Both the position numbers and the translations under genes were made by a program. Source: Azolla caroliniana (lineage: Eukaryota > Polypodiophyta). Taken from it: a DNA stretch of 64,000 nucleotides. A model generated the notes under the pieces. It had not been told where the DNA came from and searched no databases. It worked only from the letters and a program-made list of their open reading frames with translations. Positions 33,445 to 44,964 of the stretch are shown here, one piece after another. Each line of letters begins with the position of its first letter. Position 1 is the stretch's first letter. The stretch spans positions 15,128,001 through 15,192,000 of the forward strand of contig JBHGNT010000011.1 of assembly GCA_043228905.1 (NCBI GenBank), given 5' to 3'.

Positions 33445-36240
33445 TTAGATGAACATGAAAGTTGTGGTGTTGGGGGAGGAAGGTGTCGTTGGATGAGGTC
33501 TAGGTGTAGGGCGATGCCGTGGCGGGTCACTAGCATCTAAACGCATACAAATGGCGCGATGGCGCGATTGCAACCGTTGAATTTGGTCGTGCAACTTGGT
33601 GGCATGCTCAGCCGCGGCACATGTGCGCCCATGCCAAGACGGGTTCGCCACGTGAACCTGCCTTTTAAGCCCTTGTCCCATGCCTGGCTTGGTGGTACTG
33701 ATCTTAAGTCGCCCATGATTGTCGTCCCCCGCCACGTGTATGACCGTCCTACCCCCAGCCTCATCCACGTGTCTTGTTGGCGTCCATACCCTTTGATGAT
33801 CTCGGCCAAGTCTCGGACTCCAATTGGTTTCGTCCTCAAGAATCGGGTGACACGGTACCCGATGGCGGTTGGCAGATGGTGACGGCCCTCGTACTGGGAT
33901 CGGGTTTGGTCTGCCGAGTGACGAATGTTCGCACCATTTTAACGCTTGTCGGGCTTTGTTTAGAAGTTGCGCTACGTTGTCGGAGACTTCCCACACAGAC
34001 ACCAAGGCATTGTAGGAGCTCATTGACTTCTGCCAAAAAAAAAAACAATTTGCATCATCATGATCAGACAAAGACATCAGCTGCATTGCACAATATGAAC
34101 CTTTCGCAGTCGATATCTTACTCATATTACTATTGCGGAACCTACAAAGGAGGGGAGGGTTGATGTAGGAAACGTCACGGAAAATCATTTTTCAATCTAT
34201 TGCTTAAAGAACAAACAACTTTGATCAAATACTACATGGTTACATATTGTGAATCTTTTTATTTATTTAAGAAAACCATTTGTGCTTAGTGTGGATATCT
34301 ATATGCATGTCCATGTCCATGTGTGTGTGCATGTCTATAGATAAATAGATAGATACATATGCATATATAATGATCCTTTGCCTTTTCACCTTCCAATTAA
34401 ATAAAATAATTGACTAAGAATTACCTTCCTTTTTATTTATTTAAGAAAACCATTTGTGCTTAGTGTGGATATCTATATGCATGTCCATGTCCATGTGTGT
34501 GTGCATGTCTATAGATAAATAGATAGATATATATGCATATATAATGATCCTTTGCCTTTTCACCTCCCAATTAAATCAAATAATTGACTAAGAATTACCT
34601 TCCTTTGTAGAATTCCAATCCCTGAAGACAACAGATCTTGAAGCTCATTAAGTTCACGATGTACAGATACCTACAGTTTTTCATCACATGATGAAATTCC
34701 ACATTATACATGAGAACATATACCTCAATCAATCAACATGCTTTAGATTTTTTTTCATTGTACCATTTAAAACGCCATTGTTGTTTTTTATATCAAATTT
34801 ATAATGCTATAATCTATTTATACCAATAAGATCATATCATACCCAAAATGTATTCTGATATTTTAAGCCATTGTGGTTTTTTATACCAATTTAATTTATA
34901 ATGCTATTTATACCAATAAGATCATATCATGCCCAAAATGGATTTTCATAAGATCGATCCTATTGAAAAAAAACATATACACAAGAACTTAATGAATTTA
35001 ATACATACTTGTAACGTTTGAAGGCATTTGGTAGTAGAATTGGGTTCCAAGCCAGGTTTTGGTTTATTAAAATCCTCCAAGCTTGCTTTCCTTTGCACTT
35101 TGGGTTGCTTCCTCTTCTCCAAGCCTAGATTTCTTGTTGGGCATAGAGCTATTGTAATGGAGTTGTTATCTCCTTGCTTAACAATTTGTTTCATGTTAGG
35201 GGATTTCATGGAGAGAGTCTTGCACTTTCTGGATCCATTGAAATCATATGTTGGACGCTTTGTGTCGCATGTCTTATTTGTCACACACGACAATGTTGGC
35301 ATCATTTTATTCAAACATGTACTCAATTTTTCCACTTGCTTTTGCATTTCCTCCACTTTAGTCAGTGCCCCTTTTTCTTCATCAGAATTTTGGTCAAATC
35401 GGTCCGACCAAACTGTACTACTGTTTGGATCCATTTTAACAGAACTTTTTGCACCGTTGAAGTTATCTAATGTCCTGATGCCATTGCCTTCACCTTTATT
35501 ATCATGATCTTTGAGTGGTTTGCTTGATGATCCATACTCGAGCTCTTTTATCCTATGTGACAATGTTTTAGCCTTCCAAGCTTCCATAGCCCATCTCCAT
35601 TTCCAAGCCACCCAATTCTTCATAGTTCTGTTTCTCCTTGCAGAGTCTGGGTCATAATCATCCGTTGTCGTATCTTCAAATTCACTAGCATGTGAAGGAG
35701 CTTGATTGTTTGTATGTTGTCCTTTGATAGTGATTGTAGAGAAAAGGTCATCATTAATCTGTAGGACATATCCAAGCTTAGCTCTCTCAGTTTTTTTGTC
35801 GAAACCACATAATTACATTATTTGTATGTAATTAAATATCTCTTATAGAGGCGGCTCTGTTAGTCTATGGTTGAGACTTTGTTTGCTACTTGGTGGAAGC
35901 CTATCCAGGATAGACACTGAACCTTCATTAATCCTCCTGAATCCCATCATTCAGGTTCCCCTATATTTGTGCACAGACGAACAAAGGACTGGCATGCCAT
36001 ATACCTGGCGAAGGTTTTGTGATGGCCACTAACTATTTCTTTCACACATACATGTTTATGTAGTGATAATGTAGGCATGAACATCAGTATATGTTGTTTC
36101 AATGTAATTATGTTATGTATGTATGTAAGTGTATGTATCTGTATAAACGATGAAGTTTGATCTTCAAGAGTTTTACCTTTTTCTTCATCAAGATGTATTG
36201 CTCTGCTGCTTCTATAACAAGGTCAGATCGTGCTTCTCCT
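33445..36240 (-). CDS. Multi-exon gene of unknown function (partial model)
   Basis: Minus-strand exons that join in phase: about 36240-36177 (ends EAAEQYILMKKK), 35785-35009 (259 codons, contains NWVAWKWRWAMEAWKAKTL), 34670-34599 (24 codons, RELNELQDLLSSGIGILQRK) and 34029-33445 (194 residues then TAA). Donors AAG|GTAAAA, CAA|GTATGT and AAG|GTAATT and acceptors CTGTAG and TTTTTGGCAG support it. The 5' end is not found: the first exon lacks a start, and its upstream border is unclear. The acceptor at 35785 is weak. The middle has short coiled-coil-like heptads (EEMQKQVEKLSTCLNKM). The last exon is GC-rich, with a His/Arg/Pro-rich tail, and reads open in two frames, so its true frame is uncertain. 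I do not recognise the family. Confidence 0.45.
34258..34605. repeat. Tandem duplication, two copies of 174 bp
   Basis: GAAAACCATTTGTGCTTAGT starts at 34271 and again at 34445. The copies differ at a handful of positions. The duplicated block ends at the 5' splice donor of the 72-bp exon of the minus-strand gene, so a second donor-like GAATTACCTTCC lies 174 bp away. Confidence 0.9.
34795..34945. repeat. Imperfect short direct repeat
   Basis: TTTATACCAATAAGATCATA followed by TCAT[AG]CCCAAAATG occurs at about 34816 and 34907. It lies in the intron of the minus-strand gene. Confidence 0.7.
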
Positions 36241-36708
36241 CTGCTTCAGGATCCATGTGAAACCACCAAACACTAAAGAAGAAGAAGAAGAAGAAGATGG
36301 GGGTGATAAAGAAACCTGTTTGCCGATGATTCATCTATCTGCACCATAACCAAAAATCAGAACCCCCAAAGAAGATACAAACATAAAGCACAAAAACAAC
36401 AACAGAAAATGAAGGATCAAAACAACTGATGTGCGTTGGCAATCGATCTTTTCACCTTTGAAAATCTTCATCGACAGAAATCATTCCAAAAGAAGCAAGC
36501 AAAGAACAGGATATATATCTGGTTTTCCCCACCCAAAAAAAGATGGGTTTGATTCATTATTATCTATCTGCCTCTGTGTGTGACATGTGAGTGTGTGTGT
36601 GTGTTTTGTTCTGTTTGATTCGTCTCCTTCATCCGAGCATTTCACTGGCTTTTTCTTCTCAACCAGAATAACGATTTTTCCATTGACAAAAATCCTCCAT
36701 ATAATAAA

Positions 36709-36812
36709 AAACAAAAACAAAAACAAAAACAAAAACAAAAGCAAAAGCAAAAGCAAAAGCAAAAGCAAAAGCAAAAGCAAAAGCAAAAGCAAAAGCAAAA
36801 GCAAAAGCAAAA
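36709..36812. repeat. (AAAAAC)n-(AAAAGC)n microsatellite
   Basis: Several AAAAAC units pass cleanly into about a dozen AAAAGC units. It translates as poly-Leu or poly-Lys-Ser, which explains the spurious ORFs here. Confidence 0.95.
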
Positions 36813-36819
36813 TTCTAGC

Positions 36820-37790
36820 ATTTCCTTCTCATCTTTCTGTCAATCTTTGGAAGTAATCCATGGATTGGATGCATCATGTCCACACTCTCTCCATACAAAT
36901 TTCCCAACTCACTAAGGAAGAGATGTTCTTCATCGATGAAGGGTTGCGAAAATATGACATTTGTTATGGTACTCGATCAAGCCTTCCCTTCTTGACTTGC
37001 GCCGATGCATTTGTGGGTGCACTCTTGATGCACACGTGTGTGTGTGTGTGTGTGAAATCCCTTCAATGATTATTGTGGCCTAATTTGAAGACCTTTGTGT
37101 GCAAGGTTATGTAGATGCATATGGTATTTGATTTTATAATGCACTTATGGGCGCACTCACGATGTGTGGGTGAATGAATGAATCCCTTCAATGAGTATTG
37201 TGGCCTAGTAGTTTGAAAGACCATGTGTGTAGGGTTATGTAGATGCACATGGTAATTTGATTTTAAAATGAGGGCCCCTTATAATAATGATAATGGAACG
37301 TGTGCAAGATTGGAGTTATGTGCACTCATCTTTCCCATGTATGGGCGGTTTATTTGTTTGTTAAGTGTACGTGCGTGTTGGGATAAATAGGAGTGTATAT
37401 GCGTAATCGTATGTGGTTTTCAAAGTGCATGTGTGAATATGTAGGGTTTTTTTTATTGTATTTTGTGTGTATGTTGGTATGCGCTTGAGCGTATATGTGT
37501 GTATAGTATGTTGGTATACGCTTGAGCGTATATGTGTGTATAGTTGAGAGTCTGAGACTATGTGTATAAGTGTGGTTACATTTAAAAGGTGTTTATGTGT
37601 ATGCAAGCCCATGTGGATAATGTTGGAAAAGAATATTAGTACATGCACTTATCGACAAAGCAACATGTAGTGTAAGGTTGTGAGGTTTATTGTAAGCCGA
37701 TTGTGAAGTATGTGAAGTCTAGAAAATTTTGTTTATCACAAACATAGAAAAAAGCCACCCTTCTTTTAGTTGATCTCATGTAGATCACAT
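36820..37790. other. Low-complexity intergenic DNA
   Basis: TG/TATG-rich. A phrase ATCCCTTCAATGA(T/G)TATTGTGGCCTA followed by an AGGTTATGTAGATGCA word recurs at about 37055 and 37183, marking an old duplication of about 128 bp. A shorter one (TATGTTGGTATRCGCTTGAG) lies near 37470 and 37507. No gene. Confidence 0.6.
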
Positions 37791-37800
37791 TAATCATTGG

Positions 37801-38008
37801 GATGTTTATTCATTGTCTTGCTATATGTTTGCTAACCTTTGTTCTACACATCAACCTCATTATTCCCCTTGTCTCTCTTACATTCCTCTTGTCTCTCGCA
37901 TTAATCATTGGGATGTTTATTCATTGTCTTGCTATATGTTTGCTAACCTTTGTTCTACCCATCAACCTCATTATTCCCCTTGTCTCTCTTACATTCCTCT
38001 TGTCTCTC
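37801..38008. repeat. Tandem duplication, two copies of 111 bp
   Basis: GATGTTTATTCATTGTCTTG at 37801 and 37912 begins two nearly identical copies. The period of 111 is a multiple of three, so two frames stay open across both and mimic a small membrane protein. I do not call it a gene. Confidence 0.9.
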
Positions 38009-38715
38009 ACCATAAGCCCATGGGTTGTGTTAGGCTCTTACCTCTTCCTACTATGATCATTTAATCTTGGTCCTTAGTTTTTGTGTATTCCAATCCACTC
38101 GTCCTCACTCGCTCCTCTACTCATCTTCCTCTTTTTTTATTAATCTCCCTCTAACCAACTTATCCTCTCGTTCGAATTTCCCACCCTTCCATCGGTCCAC
38201 ATCCTCCCATTCAATTGTTCGACATTTGTGATACTTCTGATAAGGTGAAGTGACGATGGAAAAGTGAGGATTGACCACACACAACGCAATGGTCTTGGTA
38301 TTAGTGGAAGGCACAAACATGAATGCGAGGAAGATGATTTAAGTCGTCATCGAAGCATCGTGAAAAAAAAGGATTTCGGAGACAACATAAGGCGAGGAAG
38401 GAAGATCGAAAGGATAGGGGGATCATAAAGATGCCAAGGCATGTAGGAATACAATGTGCTCTTTTGTAGCTTAGCATAATGGGATGCCCATTTAGTTCAT
38501 AATTATAAGAGCATGTTGTTGTGCAACAATTTGTGCCCCTTGAAAGAAAGAAGACTTATTACCACTTGAATGTATATGCATGCAAGTTCAAATCCTCTCA
38601 ATTTTGGTAAGGGCTTGAAATGATATAGAAATGCCCAAAACCTTACTAAAACGTGATCAGTCTTTACCATAAGATCAAGCATGAAGAATCAATCTCATCG
38701 CATGTATCACTCACT

Positions 38716-38920
38716 GTAAGAAGCTGGCATGGGCAAAACAATCCATGGATATAATTGGAGCTTTCATTCCATGGCATTCATCGTGTAAGAAGCTGGCATG
38801 GGCAAAACAATCCATGGATATAATTGGAGATTTCATTCCATGGCATTCATTGTGTAAGAAGCTGGCATGGGCAAAACAATCCATATAATTGGAGCCTTCA
38901 TTCCATGGCATTCATTTTGC
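38716..38920. repeat. Minisatellite, three copies of 69 bp
   Basis: GTAAGAAGCTGGCATGGGCA starts at 38716, 38785 and 38854. The third copy lacks about six bases. The period is a multiple of three, which produces a repetitive minus-strand ORF that is not a gene. Confidence 0.92.
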
Positions 38921-39483
38921 AGGCCAAACCTCCTACTAAACTAAACAGGGGATTGCAAGATTTGAATGAAGATAGGAATCCTTCACATTAAAATGTTGGC
39001 ATTACATGCAAGTTCAAAGCTAACCCAACTAAAACTAGTTAGGGAAGAAACAAGCCTACATGAGCTGAACTAAAACTAGTTTGATGATGAAACAAAAGAC
39101 CAAAAAAATGGACTACATACAAATTTTTGCACCACCGTGAATACTTGCTTTTACCATACTGACTCATGAAATCAGAGAATGAAGAATTCACAAAGTTTTA
39201 ACCACCATCTCTACTTGTTCATGCTCAAATCATAACATTACAAATGAAACTTCTCACATCTGTGTATGAAATAAAAGATTTCCACGCTCACATTGTCCTA
39301 TAATCTGCGCTTTCGAATGCTGCTATATGCTGCATGTGAAAGAAGGAAACGACATCAAGCCATTCCCTGAATGGTTTGATATCTGTTGATAGCAATCCTC
39401 GATTGCTTTTTCGGCATTCTCGCAAACCTAGAGAAACAAATCTTGAAATAAAAGTAGGCAAAACCCTAAGTACAACTGTTTTT

Positions 39484-41169
39484 TCACTTGCCATCCGACG
39501 AACTTTCACCGATGAGCATCAAAGACTGCTTTAATTTCATGATTTCAGTGGAAAGCTTACGCCGAGCTCCGACTGCGCTTACGCCCATCTCCTTAAGGTC
39601 ATCCATGGTGAGAAAAGGCAATACATCATGTGTGACTTCATGGTGCTCAAACATGGCAGTGTATTTCTCGAGACCAATGCTGTTCATCCAGTTTCTCACC
39701 TTATTGTCAACTGATTTGAGGGCACCCACTTCCCACACCGGAAGTCGGATTCGCAATTCTTGGGCGTCCACGCCGCCGGCCGTCGAGGGCGCCCGTTTCT
39801 TGTCCTCTTCAAATTTGGCTGAAACAGGAGCTGCTTGGAAAGAATCCATTCTCTTCATTGTGGTTTGCTTTTTGGGTTGCTTTCTAGCTTGCTTTTTGGG
39901 AGGGATATTCTGCAGGCCCTTAGGAGAGCCACTGTCGAGGCTGGATGCAATGGGGTGGGTATTGAAAATGGGTGGGGGCAGTGGCTGTTGGATTTTCACT
40001 TGTTTATCGGTGTCCGAGAGACCATAAACGCATCCATCGGCAGCTTCTAAGAAGCCATCTGCAACCCCAGTCATGGCCTTATGCATCCAACCATTACCAT
40101 TACCATTATCAATCCCATTACCATTACCAATCCTATTACCATTACCATTACCATTATCAATCCCATTCCCTTCATGATGAGGATGTGGATGATGATGATG
40201 GCCAAGACTATGTGGGTGACCACCACCGTTCCCCTCAGAATGATGAAATGGGCGATCGGCATGACCTTCAGAATGATATGGCCGAATGTTAACTTCATAC
40301 AGGCGAGCACTATGGGCTTCGGAATGATGTGAGCGACTGTTATTTTCACGTGGGCGATTGTAGATACCTTCTGAGAGGTATGGGCGACGAGGGTTAGATC
40401 CGTGTGGCCCAGCTTTCAAACGATGTGGGCGAATATCGCCCTTCCTTGGGGAAGGATTAGATTCATTTCGAAAACTGTTTCCTTCATGTGGGCGATGAGT
40501 ATTCCCTTCGAATTTGGCGGTTTCTTCATGTGGCCCATGAATTCTCCCTTCAGAATGAGCGGTTTCTTCATGTGGGCGATGGCCTTTCCCTTCAAAACGA
40601 GTGGTTTCTGCATGTGGACTACGGGTTCTGCCTTCAGAGCGAAGGGTTTTCTCTTCGAATCCTGTGTTTTCTGTATGTGGGCGATAGTTTTTCCCGTCTG
40701 AATAGTCACTTCCTTGAGGTTTCATGGAGAGCTTGGACGTAATCACCTTTGTGCTACCATAGCCACGTTTAGCTGGGCGCCCAGCCCTCTTCATAGCAGA
40801 GGAATTCGAAACACCGAGAGTAGAAACATTACCATATCTATCATTATTGCCAAATTTGGAAGAGATCTTGGGGCGTTTAATGGCGGGCTTACCTGAAGAC
40901 GACAACTTTCCTGCTGAGGCTTTAATTCCTTTCCTGTCTAGGAAATAGTCCACAACAGTGGCGAGGCTGTCTGATCCAATCTCGTTAAGGCGAACGTTGG
41001 GTCGCCTCTGCCGTTTGGAGTAATTCTTACTGATTGTTGCAGAAATCAATGACTCAATTGATGGCGAAATTGTGGCTAAAGTTGGGGGAGATGGATTCGG
41101 CGGAAGAGATTCTTCTCCATCTTCTTGATGAGGATGATAATGTTGCGATTCAATTGTTTCCCCCTCCAT
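39484..41169 (-). CDS. SAM-domain protein with repetitive His-rich middle
   Basis: Single exon. I start at the ATG at 41169 (MEGETIES), not at the upstream in-frame Met at 41385, because the added segment is translated GAA/GAAA microsatellite from the leader. The result is 561 residues. The N-terminal third has KRQRRPNVRLNEIG, a motif shared by a plant SAM-domain family. The middle has degenerate repeats of about 19-21 residues (HRPHEET-FEG type) and a Gly/Asn run. Residues of the last 70 form a SAM domain (VRNWMNSIGLEKYTAMFEHH, then LPFLTMDDLKEMGV and GARRKL), a protein- or RNA-binding fold. Likely nuclear from its basic N-terminus; partner unknown. The frame is intact. Confidence 0.88.
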   Translation of the reverse strand: MEGETIESQHYHPHQEDGEESLPPNPSPPTLATISPSIESLISATISKNYSKRQRRPNVRLNEIGSDSLATVVDYFLDRKGIKASAGKLSSSGKPAIKRPKISSKFGNNDRYGNVSTLGVSNSSAMKRAGRPAKRGYGSTKVITSKLSMKPQGSDYSDGKNYRPHTENTGFEEKTLRSEGRTRSPHAETTRFEGKGHRPHEETAHSEGRIHGPHEETAKFEGNTHRPHEGNSFRNESNPSPRKGDIRPHRLKAGPHGSNPRRPYLSEGIYNRPRENNSRSHHSEAHSARLYEVNIRPYHSEGHADRPFHHSEGNGGGHPHSLGHHHHPHPHHEGNGIDNGNGNGNRIGNGNGIDNGNGNGWMHKAMTGVADGFLEAADGCVYGLSDTDKQVKIQQPLPPPIFNTHPIASSLDSGSPKGLQNIPPKKQARKQPKKQTTMKRMDSFQAAPVSAKFEEDKKRAPSTAGGVDAQELRIRLPVWEVGALKSVDNKVRNWMNSIGLEKYTAMFEHHEVTHDVLPFLTMDDLKEMGVSAVGARRKLSTEIMKLKQSLMLIGESSSDGK

Positions 41170-41214
41170 TTCTGCTTGAGAGAGAGACATACACACACAG
41201 AGAGACAGACAGAC

Positions 41215-41370
41215 AGGGTTAGAAGAAGAAGAAGAAGAAGAAGAAGAAGAAGAAATAGTTGCAAAGTGAATGAATGAAAGCAGAAAGCTTGGCTCTAGGA
41301 AAGAAGAAGAGATTTGAGCACAATGAAGAAGAAAGAAAGAAAGGAAGAAAGAAAGAAAGAAGAAAGAAGA
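41215..41370. repeat. GAA and GAAA microsatellites in the SAM-gene leader
   Basis: (GAA)n at about 41223-41253 and AAAGAAAGAAAGG runs at 41328-41368 form the 5' flank of the SAM-domain gene. Confidence 0.9.
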
Positions 41371-41579
41371 GATTTTGAGCACCAAATTGTTGGATTATAT
41401 GCAGTTATGTGCTGAAGAAGATGGAGGAGGAATTGTATGGAAAAAATCATTGGAAAAACAAACTAAGAAGAGAATTGAATGTTGTTGTTATGTTTTAGTG
41501 TTAATCTCTACTAAAAATCCTTGATGCTTTATTAATTAATTATGTAATGTTGTGAGGTGGGGGGAGAAGAAGGAGCATT

Positions 41580-41607
41580 CATTCATCCATCCATCCATCC
41601 ATCCATC

Positions 41608-41642
<35 letters not shown>

Positions 41643-41645
41643 TGT
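41580..41645. repeat. (ATCC)n and (ATGT)n microsatellites
   Basis: CATCCATCC and TATGTATG runs, separated by ATATAT. Confidence 0.9.
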
Positions 41646-42097
41646 GAACTCAAGAAACACTCTTTTTTTAGCTCAGATGGAGAGGAGATGCTTTAAAAAC
41701 ACCTACCCCTTTCCTTCACCATATTAGGGTTGGGATTGGGATCTTCTCTTCTCTTTGTTTCTTTGTTCCTTTCTTCTATGGTCCCTAGAAGGTTGGTACG
41801 AATGTCTCCCCTCAAACTCTTCGACCTCATGTCCCGTGGTCACGAACTCACTATCTCGACCCCTTCTTCTATATACCTCATATGCCCCGCCTTCTGTCTT
41901 CATTGTCTCGGAACCCGTCGATCGCATTCATCCTTAGCTCGGTAGCTAGCGAACTGCTCACTTCACCCAAAACCCTTCGATCTTGATGTCTCGACAAGCA
42001 CATTACCTCAAAGCCTTCCTTCCATCTCAATGTCTGAGTCGTTCATTATCCCTCGAACTCTCTTCGATCTCTTGTATTTGTTGTTTACTATCTCTTG

Positions 42098-42232
42098 AGT
42101 CTGTGTATGCCCAAGACTCTTGTGACTCTCACGTGGTGTCGCTCATATCATCCACCTCATTGTGTTTCTTTTGAGTGTGTGTACATATGCCCAAGACTCT
42201 TGTGACTCTCAAGTGGTGTCGCTCATATCGTC
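42098..42232. repeat. Short tandem duplication near 42.1 kb
   Basis: TGCCCAAGACTCTTGTGACTC and the following TCA-GTGGTGTCGCTCATATC phrase occur twice, about 80 bp apart, almost unchanged. From 41650 to 44960 I see no gene, only AT-rich DNA with this duplication. Confidence 0.7.
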
Positions 42233-44964
42233 ACCCCTTACAGTGTTTGAGTAGGCCAAAACCCAAGTTTAGTGTAATTTGCACTTGCACAATTTGAAAA
42301 TCGCCCTTTGAACTTTAAATTTGAAGGTATAAAAAGTTCCACAACATTTAAGATACTCAAGCAAGAAACCCATTCAAATTATAAATTTATTCTCTTGAAC
42401 AATTTTCCAAATTATAAATGAAAGGTTTGAAACTTTTAAAAAATCATTGCATACATTCACTTGAAAGCTCTGTGAAGAACCTCACAATTCATTTGCCTAA
42501 TCATACTCATAATAAAGTTGGTAAGTTTTATAGAATTGGTGCAAGCACATAATTGTCCAATGTTGCTACTTGTTGAAGAATCAACGGGCGTAGCACGCAT
42601 ATTGATCCAATTTCAATTTATGTAAATCATTTTCAAGGAAGTATAACTATCGTAGATTTATTTAGAATTTAGGGTCAATAACATAGTGAAAAGATTCAAA
42701 ACGAAGGTCAGAAGCATAAAAAATGAGAAAGAAAAGGGTTTTGTAATAAAAATTGATTGCGTGTTGTGTTGCCATGTAGGTAAGATGTGTTCTCCATGAC
42801 TTGAGTCACAGAGGGAATTATGGTAACAAAAGGAAGTTGCAACATGCCAAAGCAACTTTTCGAAGAATATTCTTTGATGTGCTTGATGGATAGATATGTT
42901 TTTAACGTCCAAAAGATACCGATTGCAATCTATGAGACGGGGGGCTACCCCATCGTAAGGATCAAACCTAGGTTTTGTCAATTTGAGGATGTTGATGCCT
43001 AGAGAGACAAAAATGCCTAGATTGTGAATAAAGAGAATAGATTGCAATTTAGATTGTGCTTGGCTTGAGATGGTAAGAAGAGACTCCTCACTCGAGCATC
43101 ACTTCTTTCTGATTCTACTTCTTATGGAGTATCTTGTAAATATGTATAAAATATGATAGTTTTAGAACTTCTGCTCATATACATGTTATATATATCCCTC
43201 AAACAACTCATCTATTGAAATCCATCATAGTTGTTATTTTTTGGGGCTTACTTATGCAAGATGAAATGCCCAAAAATCCCAACCAGCTCATTTCCCTTGA
43301 TATTCATGTACATAGATACATATCTATAATATGTATAAACTTTACTTGAAATTTCCACAACGGAAGCTAATTGGTAATCATCTCTTATCTCCAAATATAC
43401 TTTTTGAATACACTTTTTGAACACAGTAATAAGCAAAAGGGATATTACCACGTTGGTCGACTACGATGTAATTGAGACATGAAAGCAATTCCTTTGATCT
43501 ACACAAGTGAAAGTCCACCTCCATTTGTTGACAACCAATAATATGCCTATAAATTGAACTTGGACTACAAGAATGTAAACCCAAATTTGCCATAGGTGTT
43601 TTGGCAAAAAAACTAAACATTAAGGTGTAATGTTTTTGGCCACATTGAATAAAGGATTGAGGGCATCCATGCTCACCTTCTAAACCAAACTTGGCTCGTC
43701 TTCACATGCTTTCGAATAAGCGAACTCCACTTCATGTGTATCCTATAGCATCCCTAGTGGTAGAGGTGGAATGCTTAGTTCACAAGAGTCTTTCTTGAAA
43801 TTCAAACACATTCTAAAATGACCATTTTATCAAATTCGATTACTCTATATTTGATTTTTTTTGCATCGAAATTCCAAAACTACCATTTGTCATAGCCATG
43901 TTTTTCAATAGAGCAATCACAAACATTTTTAAATCGTTGCGAGGAAGTATATATCACAGATTCTTTAATCACGAAGGTGTTGAGTCCTCAAAAGCAAAAT
44001 TTACTGCCTTTAACCTGGATTGGTTTTCTAAAATGTTACCCTACTTGTTAGATAGGTACATTCCTTTCACCATTAAGTGTGTGATCTAACTTCAATTCAC
44101 AATCTACCCTATAGGTGTTGGTCAACAAGAGCATCCACATTCCTCTAGCTCTCCCATACAAATAATCCTCAAAAGCACACATATAATACAGTGAACTGGG
44201 AGAACATGATTTCATTAACTGAATGTAACATAATCTATCTTTGCCATTGTACAAAAAGATCTGATGATTTGTGTTGCCTATTTGATTGGTGTACATCATT
44301 GCTTATATCACCAACTACACATCACTAACATTAGTATAAGAAAAATAGAGGCATTACTACCCATATCACTATCGGTATGAGAAAATCGACCTAAACAGGG
44401 AATATATATCTATGCAGAAAGCCATGATGTAACAAATATTGTGTCCTCATACCAGTTCCATAACTCTCCATATCACTAATATCAATATAATAAAGCCCTC
44501 ATATCAATTACATACTATGAACATCACTATATAGCCATACCATATCTAACATTAACCCCACTAAAAAGAAAAACAATACCGATTCAGTGATATATATCAA
44601 TGCAAATTTCATGAAGCTACCGAAAATAAAGTTCTCGTATCACTTACATCACAACCCATATCGCTAACATTAGCAAATGCATTTCCCCTATTATTATAAT
44701 GAGGCCCATGATCACCAAACATCGTAATTGGAATCAGACTCTCGTTTGTTTCTCTTGGGCAGTTGATGTCATTCTGAATGCTTGATCTGACATTTGCATG
44801 ATATCACATTTTCTCAAGTATTTTTGGGAGTCAGAAAAATTTCATTATAAGAGACATACATCAGAAAGTCCTGATATCTATCTACGTTCGATATTCAAGA
44901 CAATCTAATCAATCATCGGAGATTCCAGAAGACAGTTTCTATTGTTTTGGAATAGGACTTTAAT

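Noticed and set aside
36481-36810. Poly-Leu membrane protein on the minus strand
   Set aside because: Translation of the AAAAAC/AAAAGC microsatellite.
37802-38056. Small repeated hydrophobic protein
   Set aside because: It is the translation of a 111-bp tandem duplication; the alternative frame is equally open. No start context or conservation seen.
38711-38911. Repetitive minus-strand ORF (NECHGMK units)
   Set aside because: The 69-bp minisatellite period is a multiple of three, so it stays open by construction.
41170-41385. N-terminal hydrophobic leader of the SAM-domain protein (possible signal peptide)
   Set aside because: It is the translation of GAAA and GAA microsatellites; the family N-terminus begins after the Met at 41169.
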